Assembly: GCF_000801295.1 (NCBI RefSeq)
Contig: NZ_AP012978.1
Location: 1,798,001 to 1,862,000 of the forward strand
DNA from: an endosymbiont of unidentified scaly snail isolate Monju
GTDB taxonomy: Bacteria > Pseudomonadota > Gammaproteobacteria > Chromatiales > Chromatiaceae
Length of the DNA: 64,000 nt
Reading direction: 5' to 3'
Below, one piece after another: positions 52,097 to 63,826 of the stretch (within the stretch, counting starts at the first letter, position 1; each line of letters opens with the position of its first letter). The position numbers and the translations under genes were made by a program. The notes under the pieces are model-generated. The model searched no databases. It saw only the letters and a list, made by a program, of their open reading frames with translations, and was not told where the DNA came from.

Positions 52097-53416
52097 ATGC
52101 CTGCACAAAGCGACAACCCGGACTTCGTGCACTGGTTCCGCCAGTCTTCGCCCTACATCCACGCTCATCGCGGCAAGGTCCTGGTGCTGTCTTTCGCCGG
52201 CGAGGCACTGCAGGACGACAGCTTCCCGCACCTGATCCACGACATCGCCCTGCTCGACGGTCTGGGCATGAAGCTGGTGCTGGTACCCGGTGCGCGCCCG
52301 CAGATCGAGGAGCGCCTGCGCCTGCGCGGCGCCGACATGCAGATCGTCAACGGCCTGCGGGTGACCGACGAGACCGCGCTGCAATGCGTGAAGGATGCGG
52401 CCGGTGCGGTACGCGTCGAGATCGAGGCCCTGCTGTCGATGGGCCTGGCCAATTCGCCCATGGCCGGCACGCGCATCCGCGTGGCCTCGGGCAATCACGT
52501 CACCGCGCGCCCCATCGGCGTGCTCGACGGCGTCGATTACCAGCACACCGGCGAGGTACGGCGCATCGATGCCGAGGCCATCCGCCGCCACCTGGACAAC
52601 GAGCAAATCGTGCTGCTGCCGCCGCTGGGCTATTCGCCGACCGGCGAGGTGTTCAACCTCAACGCCACCGACGTGGCCGCCGCGGTGGCCGAGGCCCTGT
52701 CCGCCGACAAACTGGTCTACCTGACCGAGGGCCCACCGCTGGGACGCGGCAAGGCTGCCGCCAGCAGCCTGATCCCCAGCGAGGTCGAGGCCCTGGTCCG
52801 TCGGCGGCGCAGCCTGCGCGAGGGCCTGCGCCGGGTGCTCGAACGCGCGGCCGCCGCCAGCCGGGCCGGGGTGCGTCGGGTACACGTACTCGACCGCCAG
52901 CACGACGGCGTGCTGCTGCGCGAGCTGTTTACCCGCGACGGCGCCGGCCTGCTGATCACCCAGGAGCCCTACGAACAGATCCATTCGGCAAGCATCGACG
53001 ACGTGGCCGGCATCCTCGAACTGATCGAGCCGCTGGAGCAGGCCGGTACACTGGCACGGCGCTCGCGCGAGCGCCTGGAACAGGAGATCGACCGCTTCGT
53101 GGTGATCGAACGCGACGGCGGCATCATCGGCTGTGCCGCGCTCTATCCCTTCGAGAAGGAGGCCATGGGCGAGCTGGCCTGCCTGGCCGTACACCCCGAC
53201 TACCGGGGCGAGGGCCGCGCCGCGCAACTGCTCGAGCGCATCGAGTGGCAGGCACGCACCCAGGGCCTGCGCGAGCTGTTCGTGCTCAGCACCCGCACCG
53301 CGCACTGGTTCCGCGAACGCGGCTTCCAGCCGGCCGGCGTCGAACGCCTGCCCGGTCGCCGGCGCGATCTCTACAACTGGCAGCGCCGCAGCAAGGTGTT
53401 CATCAAGCCGCTCTGA
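52097..53416 (+). CDS. argA: N-acetylglutamate synthase ArgA
   Basis: 439 residues, as in E. coli ArgA (443). The amino-acid-kinase-like domain (about 1-285; VLVPGARPQIEERLRLRG, NLNATDVAAAVAEAL) binds the arginine feedback inhibitor. The C-terminal GNAT domain makes N-acetylglutamate from acetyl-CoA and Glu (ACLAVHPDYRGEGRAAQLLE, VLSTRTAHWFRERGF). This is the first step of arginine synthesis. It is divergent from the qmcA gene with a 108-nt gap. Confidence 0.97.
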   Translation: MPAQSDNPDFVHWFRQSSPYIHAHRGKVLVLSFAGEALQDDSFPHLIHDIALLDGLGMKLVLVPGARPQIEERLRLRGADMQIVNGLRVTDETALQCVKDAAGAVRVEIEALLSMGLANSPMAGTRIRVASGNHVTARPIGVLDGVDYQHTGEVRRIDAEAIRRHLDNEQIVLLPPLGYSPTGEVFNLNATDVAAAVAEALSADKLVYLTEGPPLGRGKAAASSLIPSEVEALVRRRRSLREGLRRVLERAAAASRAGVRRVHVLDRQHDGVLLRELFTRDGAGLLITQEPYEQIHSASIDDVAGILELIEPLEQAGTLARRSRERLEQEIDRFVVIERDGGIIGCAALYPFEKEAMGELACLAVHPDYRGEGRAAQLLERIEWQARTQGLRELFVLSTRTAHWFRERGFQPAGVERLPGRRRDLYNWQRRSKVFIKPL

Positions 53417-53490
53417 CCGCGCACGACGCGCCCGAAGGCCATTGATGGGCACGGCGCGATGCGCCTTTGCCCATCCGGCCTGTACGGATT

Positions 53491-53672
53491 GTTCGCGGCG
53501 GGAATGTTCACCTGTAGGAGGCCCGTCCTCGGGCCGAACATTCGCGGCGAGGACGCCGCTCCCACAGGTGATGCAGGAAGCCTGTCCTCGGGCCGAATGT
53601 TCGCGACGGGGACGTCGCTCCTACCGTAGGAGGCCCGTCCCCGGGCCGAATCTTCGCGGCGAGGACGCTGCC
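53491..53672. repeat. REP-like palindrome cluster between argA and BKACE gene
   Basis: About seven hairpin units of both types, some degraded (for example TTCGCGGCGGGAATGTTCA), ending right at the stop codon of the next minus-strand gene. It separates the convergent argA and BKACE genes, as in the other REP-containing gaps. Confidence 0.85.
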
Positions 53673-53673
53673 C

Positions 53674-54480
53674 CTACATGGCGACCGGGCGCATCAGTGC
53701 CCTGCAGGTCGCGGCGTTGGCCAATGACCGGCCCCGGGAGCGCAGGGCACGAGCCGCTGCGTCGACCAGCGCGGCATTGCCGGGCGCGCGACGCCCGTCC
53801 GGCAGCGCCAGTCCGTTTTCGAAACCGACCCGCACATGTCCCCCCTTCGCGGCGGCATCGAGTACCGCGGGCAGCTGCTGCTCGCCAAAGGCGCATGCCA
53901 TCCAGTTGGGGCCGGGACTTCCCTCGCGCAGAAAATTCTCGAGCGTGCCTTCCGGGAAACGCCCCAGGACCAGCAACAGCGGCAGGGAAACAGCCGGCAC
54001 CAGTCCCTCCGCCTGCCAGTGCCGGTAACGGCGCAGATCGTCCGGGTGATAGACGATCAGCTGTGGCAGGCAACCGGCTTCGAGCAATGCCCGCAGCAGG
54101 AACCCCGTCTCCCGCGCCTGATCCCGGTCCGGCATCAACTCGCGAATCGCCAGCGACACGGCCTCCGGCATCAGGGTACGCACGCTGTCGCGCTGCTCTT
54201 CGGACCCATAGCGCCCCGCGGCCTCGGAGGTGACCTGGATCAGCAGGCTGTCTCCCGCCGCCTCCCGGATCGCCGAGATGGCCTCGCGGTAGCGCCCGGG
54301 ATCCAGGCTATGCCGGCCGGCCGCGTCGCGCACGTGAAGATGGAACAGACAGGCACCCGCCGCGGCACAGGCGACCGCCACGCGTGCCAGTGCTTCGGGG
54401 GTCAGCGGCAGGGCCGGGTGATCCGCTGCCGTACGGCGCGCCCCGTTGGGGGCGACCGCCACGATGACGGGCTCAGCCAT
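53674..54480 (-). CDS. Beta-keto acid cleavage enzyme (BKACE, DUF849)
   Basis: 268 residues, in the lower range of the family. BKACE features: an early PNGARRTAADHPALPLTP, the zinc-binding HLHVRDAAGRHSLD (two His), and GGHVRVGFENGLALPDG (Glu). The family condenses a beta-keto acid with acetyl-CoA to give acetoacetate and a new acyl-CoA; 3-keto-5-aminohexanoate and dehydrocarnitine are known substrates. The specificity here is not deducible. The start overlaps the aminotransferase stop by 8 nt, and the other cluster genes dispose of acetoacetate. Confidence 0.9.
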   Translation of the reverse strand: MAEPVIVAVAPNGARRTAADHPALPLTPEALARVAVACAAAGACLFHLHVRDAAGRHSLDPGRYREAISAIREAAGDSLLIQVTSEAAGRYGSEEQRDSVRTLMPEAVSLAIRELMPDRDQARETGFLLRALLEAGCLPQLIVYHPDDLRRYRHWQAEGLVPAVSLPLLLVLGRFPEGTLENFLREGSPGPNWMACAFGEQQLPAVLDAAAKGGHVRVGFENGLALPDGRRAPGNAALVDAAARALRSRGRSLANAATCRALMRPVAM

Positions 54481-55843
54481 CGCCGCTCCCGGCAATCGCC
54501 TGCTCGATGGCCGGGGCGAGACGGTCGACGATCTCGTCGAGCTGCTCCTCGGTGACGATGAACGGCGGCGCAAGCAGCACATGGTGCCCCTGGCGGCCAT
54601 CGATGGTGCCGTGCATGGGATAGCACATCAGCCCGCGCTCGAGCGCCAGTGCACGAATCCGCGCGTCCAGGCGGGTCTCGGGCGCAAAGGGTTCACGCCT
54701 GGCGCGGTCACGCACCAGCTCCAGCCCGAGCAACAGCCCGCGTCCCCGGATATCCCCCACGTGCGGATGATCGCCGAAGCGCGCGACAAGGCGCTGCTGC
54801 AACTGCTGCCCGCGCAGACGCACCTGCCCGACCAGCCCTTCTTCCAGGATCGTCTGTCCCACGGCCAGGGCGGCGGCCAGCGCAGAGGCATGCGCCATGT
54901 AGGTGTGGCCATGCTGGAAATAGCCGGTGCCGCTACGGATGCGCTCGTGGATCGCCTCGGATACCAGCAGGGCCGCGACCGGCTGGTAGCCGGCGCCCAG
55001 CCCCTTGGCCAACACCACGATATCCGGCACCACGCCTTCCTGTTCGAAGGCGTAGAAGCTGCCGGTGCGGCCTATACCGCACATCACCTCGTCGAAGATC
55101 AGCAACACCCCGTGACGATCGCAGATCTCGCGGATGCGGCGGAAATACCCCGGTGCCGGCGGCACGGCCCCCGCGGTAGCGCCCACCACTGGCTCGGCAA
55201 TGAAGGCGATGACATTCTCCGGCCCGAGTTCCTGCAGCTTGCGTTCCAGCTCGTCTGCCGCGCGCCGCCCATAGGCTTCCGGTGTCTCGTCAGGCCGCCG
55301 ATGCCGGTAGGCATAACAGGGCGGGATGTGATGCGAGGGCATCAGCAAGGGGTCGAAGGGTTCTCGCCGCCAGCGATTGCCGCCCACCGCCAGGGCGCCC
55401 AGCGTATTGCCGTGATAGCTCTGTTCACGTGCCACGAACCAGCGCCGCTGCGACTCGCCGGCCTCGAGGTGATACTGGCGGGCCAGCTTGAGTGCGGCCT
55501 CCACCGCCTCGGAACCGCCGGACAGGTAATACACGCGTTCGAGTCCCGGAGGCGCCTGTTCCACCAGCAGTTCAGCGAGGCGCTCGCAGGGTTCGGTGGT
55601 GAAGAAGCTCGAATGCACATAGGGCATGGTCGCCATCTGGCGCTGTACCGCCTCCACTACCCGCGGATGGCCATAGCCCAGCGAACAGACCGCCGCGCCG
55701 CCACAGGCATCGAGGTAGCGCCGGCCCTGGTCGTCGATCACCCAGGGACCTTCGCCTGTCACGGCCAGCGGCAATGCCGCATCGCAACGACGGTGAAAGA
55801 CTCGACTCGGAGGCTCCTCGGCAATGGCGGTCTTCTGAAGCAT
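54473..55843 (-). CDS. Class III PLP-dependent aminotransferase
   Basis: 456 residues from the ATG of MLQKTAIAEEPPSR, preceded closely by AAGGA. PLP site: Lys in VLAKGLGAGYQPVAA, the cofactor Asp in LLIFDEVMCGIGRTG, and SGGSEAVEAALKLARQYH. The class covers omega-amino acid, beta-amino acid and diamine transaminases. Placed directly before BKACE, it most simply supplies the beta-keto acid from a beta-amino acid; this is inference. A 357-nt gap with repeated short motifs lies upstream. Confidence 0.93.
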   Translation of the reverse strand: MLQKTAIAEEPPSRVFHRRCDAALPLAVTGEGPWVIDDQGRRYLDACGGAAVCSLGYGHPRVVEAVQRQMATMPYVHSSFFTTEPCERLAELLVEQAPPGLERVYYLSGGSEAVEAALKLARQYHLEAGESQRRWFVAREQSYHGNTLGALAVGGNRWRREPFDPLLMPSHHIPPCYAYRHRRPDETPEAYGRRAADELERKLQELGPENVIAFIAEPVVGATAGAVPPAPGYFRRIREICDRHGVLLIFDEVMCGIGRTGSFYAFEQEGVVPDIVVLAKGLGAGYQPVAALLVSEAIHERIRSGTGYFQHGHTYMAHASALAAALAVGQTILEEGLVGQVRLRGQQLQQRLVARFGDHPHVGDIRGRGLLLGLELVRDRARREPFAPETRLDARIRALALERGLMCYPMHGTIDGRQGHHVLLAPPFIVTEEQLDEIVDRLAPAIEQAIAGSGDG

Positions 55844-56200
55844 TTCCTTTTTGCATCCTCTTGGTTGGTGACACCCTCGAAAAGGGACCGGCACGACGGG
55901 CCATTTCCTGCAGAACATCCGTCATGATCGCGACAAGAGACCGAAAGCCACACATGACGATATGCACTGCGGATTTGCATGACTTATAGCCAACGCAAAA
56001 TGCTATTGCAACTGGAAATGCAGAAAAAATGTCGATTTGCGTACAGGATGCAATGTCGGCCCCCTGACAGGGGGGCGCATTCCCCTCCCCCGTGAAATCG
56101 GGGCGGTTGGAAAGGGATCTTCAAACAAGGACTCGAGCCCCCGCCTGCCTCCCGCACGCGGGGGAGAAACTGGTTCGGGGAACCTTGGGGAAAGGGGCGA
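55844..56200. promoter_or_regulatory. Promoter region of the aminotransferase-BKACE operon
   Basis: 357 nt without a gene. The stretch 55970-56045 is AT-rich relative to its surroundings and has three similar octamers: ATTTGCAT (55973-55980), ACGCAAAA (55993-56000) and ATTTGCGT (56035-56042). The last is the exact reverse complement of ACGCAAAT at 60366-60373, in front of acetoacetyl-CoA synthetase. They are candidate half-sites for the RpiR-type regulator. The part 56070-56170 holds degraded GC-rich hairpins (CTCCCGCACGCGGGGGAG). Confidence 0.45.
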
Positions 56201-57193
56201 TCAGGGAGAGGGACTGATGCGCAGGTCGGTCACGAGTTTTTCGTGCAGCTTCAGCCGCTCCACCGCCCGCGGCCCCAGGCGAGTGGCCGTCTCCAGCAGC
56301 AGCGCCTCGGAGAGAATGAACGAGGAAGCGACGTTGTTGGCGAAGAACGCGCCGGAGGTGTTGGCAATCAGGGTCTGCTCGGCATGCTGGGCCAACGGTG
56401 AACTGTAGGCATCGGTCAGTGCCACCACGCGAATCCCCTGCTCGCGCGCCAGCTGGGCCAGCTCGCGCGCCGAGCTGGTGTAGGGCGCCGTGCCGATCAG
56501 GAACAGCAGGTCGCCGGGTCGCAACTGCAGCAGGCCGTGAGCCAGCCCCTCGCTGGAGTCGGCAAGCAGCGCGACCTCCTCGCGTATCAGGCCCAGGCAG
56601 TAAGCGATGAACGAGGCCAGCGAATGGAACAGCCGCGCGCCGTAGATGCGGATCCGCTCGGCCTCGACCAGCATGCCCGCCACCCGGTCGAACACCTCGG
56701 GGTCGAGATGCGACATCAGGATCTGCAGGTTGTTCAGCTCGTCCTTCGCCACCCTCTGCAGGGTATCCAGCGGCGATTCGACGTTGAGCCAGTGACTGGC
56801 CCGTTCGGAGAACGGTGCCCCCGGATGCGTCAGCTCTGCGCGGAACAGGGCCTGGAAGGCGGAAAACCCCGGGAATCCCAGGAGCTTCGCCAGGCGGGTC
56901 AGAGTGGACGGATTGACCCCCAGTTCCTCGGCCAGGCGCGAGATCGAGTACACCGCCGCCTCGGTCGGGTTGTCCAGCATGAAGGACAGGGCGGCGATGC
57001 TTTTCTCGCCCGGCGTGGCCAGCCCCTCGCCGGCACGGAACCGGGCCAGCAGCTCGCGCAGTTCCTGCAGCGAGGCGGGGGCGCGACGCAGGCGGCGCTT
57101 TCGGGTTGTCTGCTTGCGGGCCAAGATCCCCAATCCGTCGATGACATCTTCGAGATACCGGGGATTATGCGTTCCCGCCGCGCGCAATGCCAT
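56201..57193 (-). CDS. RpiR-family regulator (HTH + SIS)
   Basis: 330 residues from the ATG at 57193; a GTG one codon earlier is possible. The N-terminal helix-turn-helix is RpiR-like (ISRLAEELGVNPSTLTRLAK, LLGFPGFSAFQALFRAEL). The SIS sugar-phosphate-type domain (about 150-290) includes ERIRIYGARLFHSLASFIAY and DLLFLIGTAPYTSSARELAQ. It starts 10 nt after the thiolase stop. Being inside a keto-acid cluster, it likely senses a pathway acyl-CoA or acid, as some RpiR members do; this is inferred. Confidence 0.9.
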   Translation of the reverse strand: MALRAAGTHNPRYLEDVIDGLGILARKQTTRKRRLRRAPASLQELRELLARFRAGEGLATPGEKSIAALSFMLDNPTEAAVYSISRLAEELGVNPSTLTRLAKLLGFPGFSAFQALFRAELTHPGAPFSERASHWLNVESPLDTLQRVAKDELNNLQILMSHLDPEVFDRVAGMLVEAERIRIYGARLFHSLASFIAYCLGLIREEVALLADSSEGLAHGLLQLRPGDLLFLIGTAPYTSSARELAQLAREQGIRVVALTDAYSSPLAQHAEQTLIANTSGAFFANNVASSFILSEALLLETATRLGPRAVERLKLHEKLVTDLRISPSP

Positions 57194-57202
57194 CACCGGG
57201 GG

Positions 57203-58377
57203 TCAGCGCAACAGATTCTCGACCACCAGCGCCGCCCCCTGGCCGCCGCCGATACAGAGCGTGGCCAGGCCGTAACGACCGCCGCGGCGTGCCAGTTCAC
57301 GCACCAGCTTGGTGACGAGGATGGCGCCGGTGGCGCCGATCGGGTGTCCCAGCGCAATCGCGCCGCCATTCGGATTGACGATGGCGGCATCCAGCCCCAG
57401 CTCACGGCTGACCGCACAGGCCTGGGCGGCGAATGCCTCGTTCGACTCGACGACATCCAGGTCGTCCGCCTCCAGGCCGGCACGCTGCAAGGCCTGGCGG
57501 CTGGCGCCGACCGGCCCGATGCCCATCAGCCGGGGATCGGTACCCGCATGCCCCCAGGCAAGCACCCGGGCCATGGGCCGCAGCCCGGCCACCGCGTCCT
57601 CATCGGCCAGCACCAGGGCGCTGGCCGCGTCGTTGATCCCCGAACTGTTGCCGGCCGTCACCCGCCCCCCTTCACGGAAGGCCGGCGGCAGGGCGGCCAG
57701 CCGTTCGGGCGTGACGTCGGCACGCGGATGCTCGTCGCGTGCGAACGCGTGGCGCCGCCCCGGGGGGCCCACCTCGATCGGCACGATCTGCCCCTCGAAA
57801 CGACCGGCCTCGATGGCCGCGAGCGCCTTGCGCTGGGAATCCAGTGCGAAGGCGTCCATGGTCTCGCGGTCGATACCGAAGTGTTCGGCCAGGTACTCGG
57901 CCGTCTCGCCCATGTGACCGTGGCCGAACGGATCGGTCAGCGGCCCGGGAAGCATGTCGAGCAGGCCCACGTCCCCGAGCTTCCTGCCGAACCGCAAGTC
58001 CGGCAGTACATGGGGCGCGCGGCTCATCGACTCCACCCCCGCGGCAATGCCGGCACGGACTTCGCCAAGGCGGATCCGCATGCCCAGATCGATGATTGCC
58101 TCCAGCGAGCTGCCGCACAGCCGGTTGATCGCCAACGCGGTGGCCGCCTGCGGCTGGCCGGCCTCGATCGAGCAACGACGCGCCAGGTAGGGATCACCGG
58201 GCGCGGTGTGCAGCACATTGCCCAGGATGGCCGTCTCCAGCCGCCCGGCCGGCAGCCCCGAGCGTTCGATGGCGGCCCGCATCACCGGGGTGAGCAACTC
58301 GGCCGGCGGCACATCGCGCAGGCTGCCGCCGAAGCGGCCGATAGCGGTGCGCACCGCAGAGAGGATGTAAACCGCTT

Positions 58378-58381
<4 letters not shown>
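57203..58381 (-). CDS. Acetyl-CoA C-acyltransferase (thiolase)
   Basis: 392 residues, the normal thiolase length. The nucleophile Cys is in NRLCGSSLEAI, the catalytic His in GHPIGATGAI and the second Cys in LCIGGGQGAA. It splits acetoacetyl-CoA with CoA to two acetyl-CoA (or the reverse). It overlaps the acetoacetyl-CoA synthetase stop by 4 nt, which supports acetoacetyl-CoA as its substrate in this pathway. Confidence 0.95.
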
Positions 58382-60339
<1,958 letters not shown>

Positions 60340-60677
60340 TGATACCGCCGCAATCCAGGAATAACACGCAAATATTTAATGCATGGCAGCCCGAATTGCA
60401 AATCCCGTGGCGTCCGGAGCGTCAGGGAAGCTTCTGACAAATAGGAGGCCCGTCCTCGGGCCAAATGTTCGCGGCGGGGACGCTCCTACACGCAGGAGAC
60501 CCGTCCACGGGCCGAACCTTGCGCGGCGGGGACGCCGCGCCTGCCGGGCGTTGTCCATGCTGGGGTGAGATATCCGCAGGTCTGGGATCGCCCCCTTCGT
60601 CATCCCGACCGGGCGAGGGATTCGATCGGGATTGCCCGACCACTGCTGCGAAGCGGAGGCCCCTCGACTGCTCCAGT
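60340..60677. other. Intergenic region: promoter of the keto-acid operon plus REP cluster (60442-60541)
   Basis: 338 nt. The 30-65 nt nearest to acetoacetyl-CoA synthetase are AT-rich and contain ACGCAAAT (60366-60373) and TTGCAAAT (60396-60403), like the motifs at 55973-56042. From 60442 to 60541 four REP-like units of both types follow, partly degraded. The remaining 60545-60677 shows no gene; it lies just beyond the asmA stop codon. Confidence 0.6.
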
Positions 60678-62816
60678 TCAACGCCCGAACAGGCCCCTGA
60701 GCTTGTCGCCCAGCGCACCTTTGAGCTTTTCCTGCACCTTCTGCTCGACCTTGGTGCGCAGCTTGGCCTTTTCCCGCTCCAGCCGTTGCCTGGCCTTGGC
60801 GCGGAGCAACGCCTCCACATCCAGTGTATAGCCGGGCTTGTCCAGCGCCCCCTGGATGCGCACCGGGATGGGAACACCAGCCAACTGGTCGGCCTCGGCC
60901 CCACCTTGCCCCTGCAACGACGCCACCAGCTTGGCGGTCACCGTGTAGTCGATGCGGTTGGCCGGCAGGTCGACATCACCCTTGCCGGCGACACGCAGCA
61001 GCGGCGACTTGGCAGAGAGATCGTGATTGCTGATCACCCCGTTGCGCGCAGTGAAGGAACCGCGCATCTCGGTGAACTCGGTCTGCTCGGCCGTGTTGCC
61101 CGTCTGCGTGGTATTGCGTCCCTGGCCCGTAGCGGTGCGGATCAGCTTCACCAGGTCCACACCCTTGTAGGCGCCTTCACGGAACACGAAGCTGCCGTTG
61201 CCATTCAGGCTACGGCGCACCTCGGCCTCGCTCAGACCGGTGAGACGCAGGTCCAGTTTTAGGTCGCCGGTGCCCACCAGCTTGTCCTGGCCGGCCACAT
61301 CGGCGAGCAGCGGGCCAATCTGCACACCTTGCAGATTTTCGACCAGATGCAGGCGCGGCGTCTTCTTGCGGGCATCCAGCGTCACCTTGCCGTTGAATTT
61401 TCCCTGGTAGAGACGGGCCGCGACCGGCGCGGCCTTGAGCACTCCACCCTTGCTGACCAGGCGTACGGTCACGTCCTGCAAGCGGGCCTTGTTCACCGTC
61501 AGCTTGCCGATCTTCAGGTCGGCCTCCAGGTCGAGAGATCGCAGACCGGCAAAGGGATCATCAGCCGGATCGGCTGCGGCCTTCCCCGCTGCCTTGTCGC
61601 CACCACTCGCCTTGCCGGACGCCTTGTCGGTCTGCGCGCGCGGCGGCAGGTAACGGTCCAGATCGATGCCATCCACGTCCAGCCGTGCACGCAGCACCGG
61701 CCCGCGGGCATCCAGCAGGCGCACGAAACCCTTGGCATGGGTGTCGTCCAGGGTGATCTCGAACGGCTCGATGCGCGTGGCCTTGCCTTCGTGTGACAGG
61801 TCGGCCTTCAGGCTCACCTGCGTGAGCGCCCGGGGATCGGTCGTCTCGATGCGATTGCCGAACAGCGCTGCCAGCTGCTTCAGGTTGGTATCCGCCAGCT
61901 CCAGGTGCCCCTTGAGCCGCGGGGCCTGCTGCAGACCGGCCACGTCGAGTTGCCCGGTGATCGCCACCGCCGGCCCCTGGACCGTCAGGCCCGATACCGC
62001 CAGGGTGTCGGCGTCCACGTCGGCGGCCACCTCGACACGCATGCCGGAGGACGGCAGCCCCTCGCCCTTGCCGTCGGCCACCAGGCGCAATCCTTTCAGG
62101 CTGAAGCGGCGCAGGTCCTCGCTCACGCGCGCCTCGGTGTTCAGTTCCAGGGTCACGTCCACGCGCGGTCGGCTGCTCGACAGGGTGAAGCCCGCCGCCA
62201 CGGGCACCTGCGCACCCGGTGCCAGGGCGCCAGTCTCCAGGCGTACCTTGTCGAGCACGTAACTCGCCCCAGTCTGCTCGTCACGCCAGCTGATACGCGC
62301 ATCGCGCAGCTGGATACCCTGGACCTTCAACGAAACGATCGCCGGTCCGCCTCCGGCCCTGCCACCTTCGGCCTTGCCGCCACCGGCCGGCTCGTCCGAG
62401 GCCTGCTCGCCCTTGCCGGCCAGGTCATCCCAGTTGGTCTGGCCATCGGCGTTGCGCGCCAGGTTGATCTCGGCACCCTCCAGCACCAGGGTATCGACCT
62501 CGATATTGCGGCTGAGCAAGGGCAGCAGTTTCACGCGCACGCCCAGGCGCCGGACCTGCGCAAAGGGCTGTTTGCCGAAGCCCGGGGCATTGCCCAGGGT
62601 CACGCCGCCGGTCTCGACGCCCAGCCAGGGAAAGACCGACAGTTTCAGCGGCTGCTCGATGGCAAGGTCACGACCGGTCTGCTGCTTCACCTCGGCGACG
62701 AGCCGGTCCTTGTAGTCGTTGGGGTCCACCACCATCGGCAGAACGACCACTGCCGCCGCGATCAGCACGACCAGGACCAGTACCACACCAAGCACGATCT
62801 TCAAGAACTTGCCCAT
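60678..62816 (-). CDS. AsmA-family inner-membrane-anchored protein
   Basis: 712 residues from the ATG of MGKFLKIVLG, which has GGAGGGAGC before it. One N-terminal membrane helix (5-30) is followed by the AsmA start DPNDYKDRLVAEVKQQTGR, and long beta-rich repeats of the bridge-like lipid-transfer type. The C-terminal AsmA_2 part (SEAEVRRSLNGNGSFVFREG, AYKGVDLVKLI, NHDLSAKSPLLRVAGKGDVD) is complete. An Ala/Lys/Gly-rich linker lies near residue 410. AsmA-like proteins move phospholipid to the outer membrane or affect its assembly. Confidence 0.93.
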   Translation of the reverse strand: MGKFLKIVLGVVLVLVVLIAAAVVVLPMVVDPNDYKDRLVAEVKQQTGRDLAIEQPLKLSVFPWLGVETGGVTLGNAPGFGKQPFAQVRRLGVRVKLLPLLSRNIEVDTLVLEGAEINLARNADGQTNWDDLAGKGEQASDEPAGGGKAEGGRAGGGPAIVSLKVQGIQLRDARISWRDEQTGASYVLDKVRLETGALAPGAQVPVAAGFTLSSSRPRVDVTLELNTEARVSEDLRRFSLKGLRLVADGKGEGLPSSGMRVEVAADVDADTLAVSGLTVQGPAVAITGQLDVAGLQQAPRLKGHLELADTNLKQLAALFGNRIETTDPRALTQVSLKADLSHEGKATRIEPFEITLDDTHAKGFVRLLDARGPVLRARLDVDGIDLDRYLPPRAQTDKASGKASGGDKAAGKAAADPADDPFAGLRSLDLEADLKIGKLTVNKARLQDVTVRLVSKGGVLKAAPVAARLYQGKFNGKVTLDARKKTPRLHLVENLQGVQIGPLLADVAGQDKLVGTGDLKLDLRLTGLSEAEVRRSLNGNGSFVFREGAYKGVDLVKLIRTATGQGRNTTQTGNTAEQTEFTEMRGSFTARNGVISNHDLSAKSPLLRVAGKGDVDLPANRIDYTVTAKLVASLQGQGGAEADQLAGVPIPVRIQGALDKPGYTLDVEALLRAKARQRLEREKAKLRTKVEQKVQEKLKGALGDKLRGLFGR

Positions 62817-62936
62817 GCTCCCTCCAGCAAGCAGACGAACGAACGACTGAAACTCTTGCACAAACCCCGGGCCGGTGCCACCGTCCGAAATGCAACCGGG
62901 CGACCGGTAGCCGCCTGTTGCCGTCGGCGATCCCGG

Positions 62937-63773
62937 TCAGGCCCGTTTCTCCTCGTAGACATGGATGTCCCGGGTCGGATAGGGGATGCCGATGCCTTCC
63001 TGGTCGAAGCGCAGCTTGACCTTTTCGGTGACATCGAAGAACACCCCCCAGTAATCGCTGGACTTCACCCAGGCGCGCACCACGAAATTGATGCTGCTAT
63101 CGGCCAGCTCGCCGACGGCGATCAACGGTGCCGGATCGTCGAGTACGCGCCCGTCCTCCTGCAGGATCTCCTCGAGTACACGCTTCACGTGCACGATGTC
63201 GGCGTCGTAGGCCGCCCCCACGGTGAGGTCGACCCGCCGGGTCTCACGCGCCGAATAGTTGACGATGTTGTCGTTGCACAGTCTGGCGTTGGGCACGATG
63301 ATGATCTTGTTGTCACCGGTACGCAGCGTGGTGGTGAACATCTCGATCTTCTCCACGGTGCCACTCACGCCCGCACCCTCGATGAAATCGCCGACCTTGA
63401 ACGGACGAAAGACGATCATCAGAAAACCGGCGGCAAAATTGGACAGCGAACCCTGCAGGGCCAGGCCAATGGCCAGGCCAATGGCCAGGCCGGCAGCACC
63501 CAGAATGGCGATGAAGGAGGTCGTCTGGATACCCAGTTGCCCGAGAGCGGCGAGCACCACGAAGGCCATCATGCCAATATAGGCCAGGCTGGTGACGAAA
63601 CCGGTAATGGTGGGGTCGACCGAGCGGCGGTCCATCATCCCCTGGATCAATCGTTTCAAGCAACCGGCGAGGATGCGACCGACCACCAGGATGGCGATCG
63701 CGGCCACCACCTTCAGGCCGTACTCCACTGCAACGGTTTGAACGAGTTCGACGATCTTCCCTGTACCCTCCAT
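62937..63773 (-). CDS. Small-conductance mechanosensitive channel MscS
   Basis: 278 residues, near E. coli MscS (286). Three membrane helices (about 17-38, 60-80, 85-115), the beta domain (FRPFKVGDFIEGAGVSGTVE, IIIVPNARLCNDNIVNYS) and the C-terminal alpha/beta domain are present. It opens under membrane tension to release solutes. The pore helix reads GAAGLAIGLAIGLALQGSL, with GLAI duplicated compared with the usual GAAGLAVGLALQGSL: a four-residue insertion caused by a 12-bp tandem repeat. Confidence 0.94.
   Translation of the reverse strand: MEGTGKIVELVQTVAVEYGLKVVAAIAILVVGRILAGCLKRLIQGMMDRRSVDPTITGFVTSLAYIGMMAFVVLAALGQLGIQTTSFIAILGAAGLAIGLAIGLALQGSLSNFAAGFLMIVFRPFKVGDFIEGAGVSGTVEKIEMFTTTLRTGDNKIIIVPNARLCNDNIVNYSARETRRVDLTVGAAYDADIVHVKRVLEEILQEDGRVLDDPAPLIAVGELADSSINFVVRAWVKSSDYWGVFFDVTEKVKLRFDQEGIGIPYPTRDIHVYEEKRA
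63459..63491. repeat. 12-bp tandem repeat in the MscS pore helix
   Basis: The unit GGCCAGGCCAAT occurs twice in full (63459-63470, 63471-63482) and once in part. Each copy encodes Ile-Gly-Leu-Ala. It adds four residues, about one helical turn, to the pore-lining helix. Confidence 0.85.
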
Positions 63774-63826
63774 GCCCCCTCCTCCGATCTTTGTTGGTTG
63801 TTTCGTCCTGGCTCGAACCCTCTACC

